Source of the DNA: Gammaproteobacteria bacterium
Lineage (GTDB): Bacteria > Pseudomonadota > Gammaproteobacteria > Ga0077536
Length of the DNA stretch: 64,000 nt
Reading direction: 5' to 3'
Assembly (NCBI GenBank): GCA_024235015.1
Contig: JACKNG010000003.1
Span: forward strand, 124,001-188,000
Of this stretch, positions 18,608-27,255 are shown piece by piece (position 1 is the stretch's first letter; the number at the start of each line of letters is the position of its first letter). The position numbers were made by a program, and so were the translations under genes. The notes under the pieces are model-generated. The model had not been told where the DNA came from. It worked only from the letters and a program-made list of their open reading frames with translations, and made no database searches.

Positions 18608-19627
18608 TCAGCTCGCCGGACCGAAGCGTGCGATGTAGCGCCGCGCCAGGGCGACGCTGGTCCGGGTGTAGGGCAGGCCGAGCTCGCGGGCGAGATCGGT
18701 CTCGGCGTGCGAGCCGATCCAGGCCAGGATGGTCAGGCGACGCAGCATCAGGAAAGTCGGGATCTCGGCCTCGTCCTCGGCCGGCAGCGCGCGCACGTCG
18801 CGGTAACCGGCCACCCACGACGCCACCAGTTCGGGCACGTCGGCGCGGTCCTCCATGAAGCTGAGCGCGGTGGCGAGGTCGTAGAGATACCAGCCGAAGC
18901 CGGCATCGTCGAAATCGATCACGCGGGTCTCGCCGTCGCTCTCGAGCAGGTTGGCCAGGCGCAGGTCGGCGTGGATCAGGCCGTAGCGCTCGGGCCCCTG
19001 GCCGAAGCGCGCCAGGCGCTCGCGGATGATGGCGTCCATCTCGCCCAGCACCGCGCGGGCCTCGGCGTCGACGCCGAGGCCGTCCTGCCAGCGGCCCCAG
19101 TTGCCGGCCTCGCCGAGGCTGTGCGTGTAGTCCCAGGTCAGGCGTTCGAACCACGGCGGCGGCTGCCAGCCGCGCGCGTGCTCGTGCATACGCGCGGCCA
19201 CCGCGCCGAGCCGGCGGAACGGCGCGGCCAGCGCCGCGGCATCGGGTTCCGCGCCGGGGATGAACTCGAACATCACCACCATGCGGTCCTCGTCCAGGGC
19301 CGGCGTGGCGACGCACTGGATCAGGCTGCCATCGGTCGCGGCCATGGCCTGTGGCGTGGGGATGCCGGCCTCGGCCTGCAACGCCTGCGTCCAGGCCAGT
19401 TCGCTGGCGACGCCGGCAGTGCTGTGATACCCGGTGCGATGCACGCGCAGGATGCGCGGCGCCGGTTCGCCCGCCACGTCCACCCGCCAGGTCGCGTTCT
19501 CGGAAATGTTGAGCAGGGTCAGCGGCGTGTCCGCGGGCAGGCCCCAGGCGGGCAAGGCGCGGGCGGCCACGTCGCGCAGGTGGGCGGTGCGTGCCGCCTC
19601 GTCGAGCGCCTCGAACGGCGTAGTCAT
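18608..19627 (-). CDS. Phosphotransferase (APH family), possible amino-alcohol or hydroxylysine-type kinase
   Basis: A 339-residue aminoglycoside-phosphotransferase-fold kinase. The catalytic loop is HADLRLANLL and the metal-binding Asp is in VIDFDDAGFGW; the nucleotide-binding part begins at LLNISENATWRV. Close relatives include homoserine kinase type II, SrkA and hydroxylysine kinase. ATG 19627 is chosen because GGAGGA lies 8 bases upstream; an in-frame TTG two codons earlier has no room for a ribosome site. It is divergent from an operon with a class III aminotransferase that resembles ethanolamine-phosphate phospho-lyase, which suggests the kinase makes the phosphorylated substrate. The acceptor is not proven. 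Confidence 0.85.
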   Translation of the reverse strand: MTTPFEALDEAARTAHLRDVAARALPAWGLPADTPLTLLNISENATWRVDVAGEPAPRILRVHRTGYHSTAGVASELAWTQALQAEAGIPTPQAMAATDGSLIQCVATPALDEDRMVVMFEFIPGAEPDAAALAAPFRRLGAVAARMHEHARGWQPPPWFERLTWDYTHSLGEAGNWGRWQDGLGVDAEARAVLGEMDAIIRERLARFGQGPERYGLIHADLRLANLLESDGETRVIDFDDAGFGWYLYDLATALSFMEDRADVPELVASWVAGYRDVRALPAEDEAEIPTFLMLRRLTILAWIGSHAETDLARELGLPYTRTSVALARRYIARFGPAS

Positions 19628-19872
19628 GAGCAAGTCCTCCCCGATCGTCGATCACTGCGCCAGGCGATGCCCTGCAACCGCGCGCGAGCACGCCCGAGGG
19701 CAAGGCGTGCGGGCCTGGAGGCACGCAGTTTATGTCGATACGGGAATACCACAGAAGCCCGCCCCGCGGCGTTTGCCGGGTGGCACGGGTACGCTTGCCG
19801 GGCTTCCCGAGCATACCGGCGCAGCGCTGCCTTCGAGTATGCTCGGGACGTTTCGCGGCAGGGGGCCAGGGC

Positions 19873-20640
19873 ATGCTGACATCGATCAAGGGGCGGGCGG
19901 TGATCGTCACCGGCGCCAGCAAGGGCATCGGCAAGGGCATCGCACGCGTGTTCACGCGCCAGGGTGCGCGGGTAATGGTGGTCTCCCGCCACCTGGTCGA
20001 GGCCACCGCCTGCGCCACCGAGCTCGGCGGCGAGGCGGTCGCCTTCGCCGCCGATATCGCGACCTGGGCGGGCGCCCAGGCCATGGCCCAGGCGGCCGCC
20101 GACCAGTTCGGCGCCATCGACATCCTGTGCGCCAACGCCGGCACCTTCCCCCAGACCCGCATCGAGGACATGGACCCGGACGAGTGGGACGCGGTAATGG
20201 CGACCAACCTCAAGGGCGGCTTCCTGTGCCTCAAGGCCTGCCTGCCCTGGCTCAAGCAATCGAACCAGGGCCGCGTCGTCCTGACCTCCTCGATCACCGG
20301 CCCGGTGACCGGCTTCCCGGGCTGGAGCCACTACGGGGCGAGCAAGGCCGGCCAGCTCGGCTTCATGCGCACCGCCGCGCTGGAACTGGCCCGCCATGGC
20401 ATCACCATCAACGCCGTGCTGCCCGGCAACGTCGTCACCGAGGGCCTGGCCGATCTCGGCGAGGACTACCTCGCCACCATGGCCGCCTCGATCCCCCTGC
20501 GGGCGCTCGGCAGCGTGGAGGACATCGGTCACGCCGCGCTGTTCTTCGCCTCGAAGGAAGCCGCCTACATCACCGGCCAGACGCTGGTCGTCGACGGCGG
20601 CCAGATCCTGCCCGAGTCCCTCGAAGCGCTCGACGCCTGA
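19873..20640 (+). CDS. SDR family oxidoreductase (FabG-like)
   Basis: A 255-residue classical short-chain dehydrogenase. The NAD(P)-binding motif is TGASKGIGKG (residues 14-23), NAG at ANAGTFPQ, catalytic Ser in TSSITGP and the Tyr-Lys pair in HYGASKAGQ. The C terminus carries the usual VDGGQ. It is the first gene of a + strand operon with an SRPBCC protein (10 bp gap), a class III aminotransferase and a small hypothetical gene. In that setting it may oxidise or reduce the aldehyde/ketone product of the aminotransferase, but 3-oxoacyl reduction is equally possible. Confidence 0.9.
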   Translation: MLTSIKGRAVIVTGASKGIGKGIARVFTRQGARVMVVSRHLVEATACATELGGEAVAFAADIATWAGAQAMAQAAADQFGAIDILCANAGTFPQTRIEDMDPDEWDAVMATNLKGGFLCLKACLPWLKQSNQGRVVLTSSITGPVTGFPGWSHYGASKAGQLGFMRTAALELARHGITINAVLPGNVVTEGLADLGEDYLATMAASIPLRALGSVEDIGHAALFFASKEAAYITGQTLVVDGGQILPESLEALDA

Positions 20641-20650
20641 GGCCCGGCCG

Positions 20651-21094
20651 ATGCGCTTCAGCTGCTCGCACCAGGTCGTCATCGCGGTACCGCCGGCGGC
20701 GGTCTACGACTACCTCGCCGATCCCTGCCGCTGGCCGGAGTGGCACCCGGCCTCGCACCACATCGATGCCCCCGGCCGGCCGCTGGCACGGGGCGAACGC
20801 TTCGACGAACGCTGGCGCATCCGGCGCGGCGAGATCCACCTGCGCTGGCAGGTGACGGCGAGCGACCGGCCGGGTTTCTGGGCCATCGTCGCCGAGACCG
20901 ATTTCATCGGGCCGATCGTCGGCGAGTACCGCTTCGAGGCCGTGCCCGGCGGCACGCGCTACACCCGCACCCTCGTCAACCCGGACCGCGCCGAGCCGCC
21001 GACGCCGGCCCAGCTCGCCGCCATCGACGACGAGGCGCGGCTGTGCCTGGCCAATACCCGCGCGCGCCTCGAAGCGGCGGTCCGCCATGGATGA
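20651..21094 (+). CDS. SRPBCC (START/Bet v1-like) family protein
   Basis: A 147-residue protein with the helix-grip fold typical of SRPBCC polyketide cyclase/dehydrase proteins: the opening strand HQVVIAVPPAAVYDYLADPCRWPEWHP-like segment (around residues 7-33), central strands, and a long C-terminal helix (LAAIDDEARLCLANTRARLE). Members bind hydrophobic ligands in a deep cavity. It follows the SDR by 10 bp and overlaps the aminotransferase start by 8 bases, so it belongs to the same operon. No catalytic residue is evident. Confidence 0.85.
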   Translation: MRFSCSHQVVIAVPPAAVYDYLADPCRWPEWHPASHHIDAPGRPLARGERFDERWRIRRGEIHLRWQVTASDRPGFWAIVAETDFIGPIVGEYRFEAVPGGTRYTRTLVNPDRAEPPTPAQLAAIDDEARLCLANTRARLEAAVRHG

Positions 21095-22370
21095 ACGCAC
21101 CGCGAAACTCCTCGCCCGCCGCGAGCGCCTGCTCGGCGCCGGCGCACCGCTGTTCTACGACGAACCGCTGCACATCGTGCGCGGTGAGGGCGTGTGGCTG
21201 TACGCCGCTGACGGCCGCCGTTACCTCGATTGCTACAACAACGTGCCGCACGTCGGCCACTGCCATCCCGACGTGGTGGCGGCGCTGGCCCGCCAGGCGG
21301 CGACCCTCAACGTGCACACGCGCTACCTGCACGAAACCATCCTCGACTACTCCGAACGGCTGCTGGCGACGTTCGCCCCGCACCTCGACAGCGTGCTCTA
21401 TGCCTGTACCGGCTCCGAGGCCAACGACCAGGCCCTGCGTATCGCGCGCCATGCCACGGGCCACCGCGGCATCGTCTGCACCAACCTCACCTACCACGGC
21501 AACACCACCGCCGTGGACGCCGTCTCGCCGCTGTTCTACGGCCGCGTCACCCCGCACCCGGACGTGCGCACCATGCCCTGGCCCGATGCCTACCGCGCGC
21601 CGCAGGGACTCGCCGGCGCGGCTCTGTGCGATCACTACCTCGCCTGCCTCGATGCGGCAATCGCCGAGCTCGCGGCCAGCGACGCCGGTTTCGCCGGCCT
21701 CATCGTGTGTTCGATCTTCGCCAACGAAGGGCTGCCCGACGTGCCCGCCGGCTTCATGGCGGCGGCCGCCGCGCGCGTGCGCGCGGCCGGCGGGCTGGTC
21801 ATCGCCGACGAGGTCCAGGCGGGCTTCGGCCGTACCGGCACCATGTGGGGCCACGACCTGGTGGGCTTCAGCCCGGACATCGTCACGCTCGGCAAGCCGA
21901 TGGGCAACGGTCACCCGATCTCCGCGGTGGTGACGCGCCGCGAACTGCTCGACGCCTTCCGCCACGACGTCATGTACTTCAACACCTTCGGCGGCAACCC
22001 GGTGTCCTGCGCGGTGGCGTCCGCGGTGCTGGACGTGATGGAGCGCGAAGATCTCCTCGCCAACGCGCGCGCCCAGGGCGACTACGTGCGCGACGGCTTC
22101 CGCCGCCTCGCCGAACGTCACGCGGTGATCGGCGACGTGCGCGGCGCGGGCCTGTGGATCGGTGTCGAACTCGTGCGCGACCGCGCCACGCGCGAGCCGG
22201 CCACGGAGGAGACCCGCCGCATCGTCAACCGCATGAAGGAACGCGGCATCCTCATGAACCGCATCGGCGAATTCGACAACGTGCTCAAGATGCGCCCGCC
22301 CATGCCCTTCGCACGCGAACACGCCGAGCTGCTGCTGGCGACCGTCGACGAGGTGCTGGGAGCAGGCTGA
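21087..22370 (+). CDS. Class III aminotransferase, ethanolamine-phosphate phospho-lyase-like
   Basis: A 427-residue fold-type I PLP enzyme. The PLP lysine is Lys270 in TLGKPMGNG and the cofactor aspartate is Asp241 in ADEVQAGFGRTG. The N-terminal segments NVPHVGHCHPDVV (52-64) and NVHTRYLHETILDYSERL (75-92) and the SGSEAND-like TGSEANDQALRIARH resemble the vertebrate AGXT2L1/2 phospho-lyases more than ordinary omega-aminotransferases. With the divergent kinase next door, a kinase plus phospho-lyase route that breaks an amino alcohol to an aldehyde, ammonia and phosphate is a reasonable inference. A plain transaminase remains possible. Confidence 0.88.
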   Translation: MDERTAKLLARRERLLGAGAPLFYDEPLHIVRGEGVWLYAADGRRYLDCYNNVPHVGHCHPDVVAALARQAATLNVHTRYLHETILDYSERLLATFAPHLDSVLYACTGSEANDQALRIARHATGHRGIVCTNLTYHGNTTAVDAVSPLFYGRVTPHPDVRTMPWPDAYRAPQGLAGAALCDHYLACLDAAIAELAASDAGFAGLIVCSIFANEGLPDVPAGFMAAAAARVRAAGGLVIADEVQAGFGRTGTMWGHDLVGFSPDIVTLGKPMGNGHPISAVVTRRELLDAFRHDVMYFNTFGGNPVSCAVASAVLDVMEREDLLANARAQGDYVRDGFRRLAERHAVIGDVRGAGLWIGVELVRDRATREPATEETRRIVNRMKERGILMNRIGEFDNVLKMRPPMPFAREHAELLLATVDEVLGAG

Positions 22371-22393
22371 GGCGGCGCCCGCAGAAGTCAGGC

Positions 22394-22738
22394 ATGGGTC
22401 CAACGCCGCTGTCGCTGACGCAATTCACCGCGCTGTTGCGCATCGAGACCGCACGCATCGAGGACGACGCCCTGCGGCGCCGTGCCGCGGCACGCTACCT
22501 GCCGCCCTACCCGGTGCAGCTGGTCCGGGTCGATCACGCCGACCACCCCCACTACGTGGCCTGGGTGTTCGCCGAATCGCCCGACCGGGCCGAGGGCGCG
22601 GCGTATTGCGACCGCGGAGCCGCCCACGGCGCCGCCCGCTGGGCGGTCGTCGCCCTGCGCACGCTGCACCTCGATGGCACCACGCGCTGGTTCGAGCACG
22701 CCGGCGACGTGCTCGCGCACTGGCTCGGCGCCGCCTGA
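22394..22738 (+). CDS. Hypothetical small protein
   Basis: A 114-residue protein of no family I recognise. It is soluble, Ala/Arg-rich, with an N-terminal helix (TQFTALLRIETARIEDD) and a central YLPPYPVQLVRVDHAD strand region. It starts 23 bp after the aminotransferase stop on the same strand and shares the codon usage of its neighbours, so it probably is the last gene of that operon. It converges with the cupin-like gene 15 bp away. Confidence 0.6.
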   Translation: MGPTPLSLTQFTALLRIETARIEDDALRRRAAARYLPPYPVQLVRVDHADHPHYVAWVFAESPDRAEGAAYCDRGAAHGAARWAVVALRTLHLDGTTRWFEHAGDVLAHWLGAA

Positions 22739-22753
22739 GGCGACGCCCGCGAC

Positions 22754-23230
22754 TCAGCCGGCCCGGGCCACGCCCAGGCGGCGCTCGACCAGGTCGGTGA
22801 TCGAGACGGCGAGCAGGGTGTTGCCGGCGCGATCGAGCAGATCGAACAGGTGGCCGTCCGGCGCGTCGATGCTGAACAGCATGGTCAGGCCGGCCGGCCC
22901 GGCATATTCCATGTGCACGTCGCCGTCGGCGACCGCGCCCTGGAAGCCCGCTTCGCGCACCTTGTGCACGGTCTCGAAGTCGCGCTCTTCGACGATGTGC
23001 TGTTCGCCCTCGAGCACCGTCGCCGCGGTACGGCCGAGATGGCGGTGGTAATGGCAATAGGCGCCGGGCTGCCAGCGGATCAGCAGCTCGATGTGGCCGG
23101 CATGCGGGTCGGCGTCGGCCACCGCGTAGGCGTAGTCGATGGGATAGTCGAACTCGGGGCCGCCGGCGAGTTGCATCCACTCGACGGTGTCGAGGTCGCA
23201 GCCCGCGGGCAGGTTCAGGGGTTGATTCAT
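22754..23230 (-). CDS. Cupin-fold protein
   Basis: A 158-residue single-domain protein. The metal-binding cupin motif is visible as CHYHRHLGRTAATVLEGEQ (around residues 74-92), with His residues spaced as in cupin motif 1 and Glu89 following, and a second strand set at GDVHMEYAGPAG. GAGGAGAC lies 5-10 bases before the ATG, which fixes the start. The family includes dioxygenases, isomerases and sugar-binding proteins. It is a single-gene unit, divergent from the VPLPA-CTERM gene. Confidence 0.8.
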   Translation of the reverse strand: MNQPLNLPAGCDLDTVEWMQLAGGPEFDYPIDYAYAVADADPHAGHIELLIRWQPGAYCHYHRHLGRTAATVLEGEQHIVEERDFETVHKVREAGFQGAVADGDVHMEYAGPAGLTMLFSIDAPDGHLFDLLDRAGNTLLAVSITDLVERRLGVARAG

Positions 23231-23445
23231 GACGGTCTCCTCGGCGCGTGGGCCGGAACGGTCCGTCACTCTAGATCACGGCGGCCACGCCTGGCCAACC
23301 GTTCGGGAGCCGCTGCCGGCCGCACGGCCAGCCGCAAGCGCTCGCCGCCGCGTGGATGCCCAGCGCGTTTGTTGACCGCGATCAGCACGGCTCGCCACCG
23401 CTCCGCTCTACTCGCAGGAAAAGCAAACCAGGGAGTGCTCCTGCC

Positions 23446-24087
23446 GTGACGATCACCGACTTCGAACCAGCCTGCCAACGTGCCGCACGCGGCCTGCACC
23501 GGGCGCTCGCCTCGCTGTTGCTGCTAGTGGCGCTGCCTGCCGGCGCGGCCAGCCTGCAACCGCTGGAAAGCCGTCTTGGCGGGCTCGCCTGGTACGACCC
23601 GAATCTCGGCATCACCTGGGCCGCCGACGCCGACCTGCTCGGTGAGAGCACGCTCAACCAGGCCACGGTCGCGCTCGCCGGGCTCGTCATCGGCGGGGTC
23701 AGCAGCTGGCGCCTGCCCATTACCGACCGCAACGACGATGGCGTCGCCATCGGCTGTAAAGGCCTCGGCGTCGACGCCTGCCTCGACAACGAACTCGGCT
23801 TCATGCTCAACGTCCGCCTGGTCTCGGCCAATGCGCCGGGGCCGTTCACCGAACTGCAGGCGGACTGGTACTGGTCGTCGAGCGACAATCCCTTCAACGC
23901 GCCGCGCGTCTATGCCTGGCTGATGGCCGACGGCGCCCAGGAGGGCTTCGGCGACGCCCATCCCGACAACACCGGCCTGCGCACCTGGGCCGTGCACGAC
24001 GGCGACGTCGCCCCCGTGCCGCTGCCGGCGCCGGCCCTGCTGCTGCCGGCGGCGCTGGCCGCCCTGGGGACACGACGCCGCCGCTGA
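23446..24087 (+). CDS. VPLPA-CTERM sorted exported protein with DUF1566-like domain
   Basis: A 213-residue exported protein. GTG 23446 is chosen because AGGGAG lies 10 bases upstream and the signal peptide follows (LHRALASLLLLVALPAGAAS). The mature part has a GLAWYDPNLGITWAADADLL segment and WRLPITDRNDDG, as in DUF1566-type domains. The C terminus is a textbook sorting signal: the VPLPAPALLL motif, a hydrophobic helix, then the basic tail TRRRR. Such tails are cut by exosortase/archaeosortase-type enzymes (VPLPA-CTERM class) and the proteins are placed on the surface or in the extracellular matrix. No exosortase gene is in the window. Confidence 0.8.
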   Translation: MTITDFEPACQRAARGLHRALASLLLLVALPAGAASLQPLESRLGGLAWYDPNLGITWAADADLLGESTLNQATVALAGLVIGGVSSWRLPITDRNDDGVAIGCKGLGVDACLDNELGFMLNVRLVSANAPGPFTELQADWYWSSSDNPFNAPRVYAWLMADGAQEGFGDAHPDNTGLRTWAVHDGDVAPVPLPAPALLLPAALAALGTRRRR

Positions 24088-24107
24088 GCCTGCGCCGTCG
24101 GCAGCGC

Positions 24108-24932
24108 TCAGTTCGCCACCAGGTTGAGCGTGATGCCGCCGTCGACCTTGATCTCCTGCCCGGTGATGTTGCGTGCCCCGGGCGAGGCCAGGAACACGAC
24201 CAGCTCGCCGATGTCCTCCGGCGTCTGCTCGCGGCCGAGCGGGGTGCAGCGCTTGACCTGGTCGAGGAAGACGTCGCGCGGCGCCATGTCGGCATACTCC
24301 GGCACGCCCGCCTTGAGCAGCTCGGCGAGCATCTCCCACGCGCGGGTCCACAGGAAGCCGGGGCAGATGGCGTTGACGCGGATGTCCTGCGGCCCGAGTT
24401 CCAGCGCGAGACTGCGGGTCAGGCTGACCACGCCGGCCTTGGCTGCAGCGTAGGCCGGGATCGAGGGCGCGGCGATGAGCGCCGCGATCGAGGCGACGTT
24501 GACGATGCTGCCGCCGCCGCGCGCCTGGAGATGTGGGATCGCCGCCTTGCAGCCGGCGAAGGCGGTGCGCAGGTTGGTGCCGAGCTGGGCGTCCCAGCCG
24601 GCCTGGGTGACGTTGGTGAACGGCAGGCCGACGCCGAGTTCGTCCATGTTGCGGCCACCACCGCCGGCATTGTTGACCATGATGTCGATGCCGCCGAGTT
24701 CCCTGGCGACGCGCTCGGCAGCGGCGGTCATGGCGCCCTCCTCGCTGGCGTCGGCGGCGAAGCCCACCGCCGGCACGCCGAGACCGGCCGCCGTGCGCGC
24801 GGCGCCCGCGCCGTCGAGATCGATGATGGCGACACTGGCGCCGGCCGCGGCCAGGCAGCGCGCGATGCCGGCACCGATGCCACCGGCCGCGCCGGTGACG
24901 AAAGCGACCTTGCCGTCGAGCGTTCCGCTCAT
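24108..24932 (-). CDS. SDR family oxidoreductase
   Basis: A 274-residue classical SDR. It has TGAAGGIGAG (residues 12-21) for the cofactor, Asp39 in IIDLDG which suggests NAD+ preference, NNAGGGG, and the catalytic Tyr-Lys in PAYAAAKAG. A loop of about 25 residues after CPGFLWT (AELLKAGVPEYADM) is the substrate lid. GAGGAGGAA precedes the ATG by 9 bases. It is a single-gene unit, convergent with the VPLPA-CTERM gene and divergent from the zinc dehydrogenase/2-oxoacid dehydrogenase operon. Substrate unknown. Confidence 0.9.
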   Translation of the reverse strand: MSGTLDGKVAFVTGAAGGIGAGIARCLAAAGASVAIIDLDGAGAARTAAGLGVPAVGFAADASEEGAMTAAAERVARELGGIDIMVNNAGGGGRNMDELGVGLPFTNVTQAGWDAQLGTNLRTAFAGCKAAIPHLQARGGGSIVNVASIAALIAAPSIPAYAAAKAGVVSLTRSLALELGPQDIRVNAICPGFLWTRAWEMLAELLKAGVPEYADMAPRDVFLDQVKRCTPLGREQTPEDIGELVVFLASPGARNITGQEIKVDGGITLNLVAN

Positions 24933-25134
24933 GGGTGATTCCTCCTCGCTTGATGGTGGGGCGACGATGTTCCCACGCCGGCCCCCGCCGCGGAAACGGT
25001 TTCGGAACATTCCGAAAAGCACGCGTCGTGCGCGCCGCTGGCGCCGCGACGAGCGGTCATGACGGCCCGGTGCGCGCATCAACGCATGGGGTGCGCGCTC
25101 GCCCTCGCGGCGGATACACGCGGGAATTCCGGGC

Positions 25135-25140
25135 TAGAAT
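25135..25140 (+). promoter_or_regulatory. Possible -10 element (TAGAAT) of the dehydrogenase operon
   Basis: TAGAAT lies 29 bases before the ATG at 25170, in a short less GC-rich stretch. No good -35 box stands 17 bases upstream, so this is a weak call made on the hexamer and its position only. Confidence 0.3.
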
Positions 25141-25169
25141 CGTCGCCCCATCCCGCCGGAGAACACGCC

Positions 25170-26255
25170 ATGCGCGCAGCCGTGATGCGCCATCATCGCC
25201 TCGTCGTCGACGACATCCCCGCGCCCGAACCACGCCGCGGCGAAGTGCTGGTCAAGACGCTCGCCTGCGGCATCTGCGGCTCGGACCTGCACGCCCTCGA
25301 ACACACCGAACTGCTGGTCGAGGGCGCACGCCGTTCGGGCGGCCCGTTCGTCATGGACGTCGCGCGCGACGTCGTCATGGGCCACGAATTCTGCGCCGAG
25401 GTCGTCGACCACGGTCCCGGCACCGAGCGCCGCCTGGCCGCCGGCACGCGGGTGTGCTCCATGCCGATCGTGTTCAGCAGCCACGGCATCGAGTCGGTCG
25501 GCTATTCGAACGACAACCCGGGCGGCTACGCCGAGTACATGCGCTTGTCCGAGACCCTCCTGCTGCCGGTGCCGAACGGCCTGTCGACCGAGTTCGCAGC
25601 GCTCACCGAACCCATGGCGGTCGGCGTGCACGCCGTGGCCAAGGCGCGGCCCGGCCCCGACGACGCGCCGCTGGTGATCGGCTGCGGCCCGGTCGGCCTG
25701 GCCGTGATCGCGGCCTTGAAACTCGCCGACATCCGCCCCATCGTCGCCGCCGATTTCTCCGCGCGGCGTCGCGAACTCGCGCTCGCCATGGGCGCCGACA
25801 TCGTCGTCGACCCGGCCGAGCACTCGCCTTACAACGCCTGGGCCGAGGCCGCTGCCTATGCCGACCCGACGCAGGCGCCACCGCGCGCGCCCTGGCTCAC
25901 CGGCCCCCACCTGCGCCCGGCGCTGGTCTTCGAATGCGTCGGCGTGCCCGGGGTCATCGAACAGATCATGGCCGGCGTACCGGCCAACGCGCGCATCGTG
26001 GTGGTGGGGGTGTGCATGCAACGCGACCACATCGAGCCCATGTTCGGCATCAACAAGGAACTCAACCTGCAGTTCGTGCTCGGCTACAGCGGCGAGGAGT
26101 TCGCCAATACCCTGCATTGGATCGCCGAGGGCCGCATCGACGTCGCACCGCTGCTGACCGGCACCGTCGGCATCGAGGGCGTGGCGGGCGCGTTCGCCGC
26201 CCTGGCCTCGCCCGAGCAGCACGCCAAGATCATCGTCGAACCCTGGCGCGCCTGA
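25170..26255 (+). CDS. Zinc-binding alcohol dehydrogenase (MDR family)
   Basis: A 361-residue medium-chain dehydrogenase. Catalytic-zinc ligands are Cys36 (CGICGSD) and His72-Glu73 (GHEFCAE). The usual four-cysteine structural zinc lobe is not seen. The nucleotide fold is marked by IGCGPVGLAVIAAL. It precedes genes for E1-alpha, E1-beta and E2 by 43 bp, which points to a secondary alcohol such as 2,3-butanediol or acetoin being oxidised and fed to the complex, but a role on another hydroxy-acid is possible. First gene of the operon. Confidence 0.9.
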   Translation: MRAAVMRHHRLVVDDIPAPEPRRGEVLVKTLACGICGSDLHALEHTELLVEGARRSGGPFVMDVARDVVMGHEFCAEVVDHGPGTERRLAAGTRVCSMPIVFSSHGIESVGYSNDNPGGYAEYMRLSETLLLPVPNGLSTEFAALTEPMAVGVHAVAKARPGPDDAPLVIGCGPVGLAVIAALKLADIRPIVAADFSARRRELALAMGADIVVDPAEHSPYNAWAEAAAYADPTQAPPRAPWLTGPHLRPALVFECVGVPGVIEQIMAGVPANARIVVVGVCMQRDHIEPMFGINKELNLQFVLGYSGEEFANTLHWIAEGRIDVAPLLTGTVGIEGVAGAFAALASPEQHAKIIVEPWRA

Positions 26256-26298
26256 GACCGGCGCCGCGCGCCACCAACGACCGAGGGGAGAAGTCGTC

Positions 26299-27255
26299 GT
26301 GGAGGAAAACACCTACCTCACCATCCTGCGCCACGCCCTGCTCGCGCGGCGCTTCGAGGAACGCGTCATCCAGCTCGCCATGGCCGGCGACCTGCCGGCC
26401 TCGCTGCACCCGGGCGCGGGCCAGGAACTCGCGCAGTGCGCGGCGCTGGCCGCGCTGCGCCCCGACGACCCGATGTTCTACGGCCATCGCGGCAGCGCCT
26501 ACTGGATCGCACGCGGCCTGCCGCTCGATCGCATCCTGTGCGACATCGCCTGCAAGGAGGGCGGCACCAACCGCGGCAAGGGCGGGGTCATGCACGTGGT
26601 CGACCCGGCCCGCGGCATCATGGGCGAGAGCGGCACCCTCGGCGGCAACTTCGTCCTCGGCGTCGGCAACGCGCTGGCCGACCAGATGCTCGGTCGCGAC
26701 GCCGTGACGGTGATCTTCTTCGGCGACGGCACTTCCAATCGCGGCCAGTTCCACGAGGCGGCCAACTTCGCCGCCGTGCGCAAGCTGCCGGTGATTTTCT
26801 TCTGCGAGAACAACGGCTGGGCGGTGTCGGTGTCGGCGAAGCACTCGACCGCGGTCGAGAACATCGCCGACCGTGCCGCCGGCTACGCCATGCCCGGGGT
26901 GGTGGTCGACGGCAACGACGTCGACGCCGTCTACGACGCCACCCGCACGGCCGCCGAGCGCGCCCGCGCCGGCCACGGTCCGACCCTCATCGAGGCCAAG
27001 GTCGAGCGCCTGCTCGGCCACTACATCGGCGACCCGCTCGACTACCGCAGCGCCGACGAGCAGGAAGCCTTGAAGGCACGCGACCCGCTGCCGGTGTTCG
27101 TGCGCCACATGGTCGAGCGCGGCCTGGTCGACGCGGCCGGGGTCAAGGCGCTCGAGGACGAGGCCGACGCCCTCATCGAGGCCGGCATCGCGACCGAGCG
27201 CGCCCAGCCACTGGCCGCACCCGGCGCGGCCTTCGACGCGGTGTACGCGGCATGA
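26299..27255 (+). CDS. 2-oxoacid/acetoin dehydrogenase E1 component, alpha subunit
   Basis: A 318-residue thiamine-diphosphate-binding subunit. The ThDP motif runs from GDG (142-144) to NN (171-172). The tetramer loop GNFVLGVGNALADQ and the HGHRGSAYW-like region (YGHRGSAYW) match the E1-alpha of acetoin and branched-chain/pyruvate dehydrogenases. It starts with GTG after a GAGGGGAGAA ribosome site. Its stop overlaps the E1-beta start (ATGA). It decarboxylates the 2-oxo compound and passes the acyl group to the lipoyl arm of E2. Length fits the acetoin type (AcoA) better than the longer pyruvate type. Confidence 0.92.
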   Translation: MEENTYLTILRHALLARRFEERVIQLAMAGDLPASLHPGAGQELAQCAALAALRPDDPMFYGHRGSAYWIARGLPLDRILCDIACKEGGTNRGKGGVMHVVDPARGIMGESGTLGGNFVLGVGNALADQMLGRDAVTVIFFGDGTSNRGQFHEAANFAAVRKLPVIFFCENNGWAVSVSAKHSTAVENIADRAAGYAMPGVVVDGNDVDAVYDATRTAAERARAGHGPTLIEAKVERLLGHYIGDPLDYRSADEQEALKARDPLPVFVRHMVERGLVDAAGVKALEDEADALIEAGIATERAQPLAAPGAAFDAVYAA

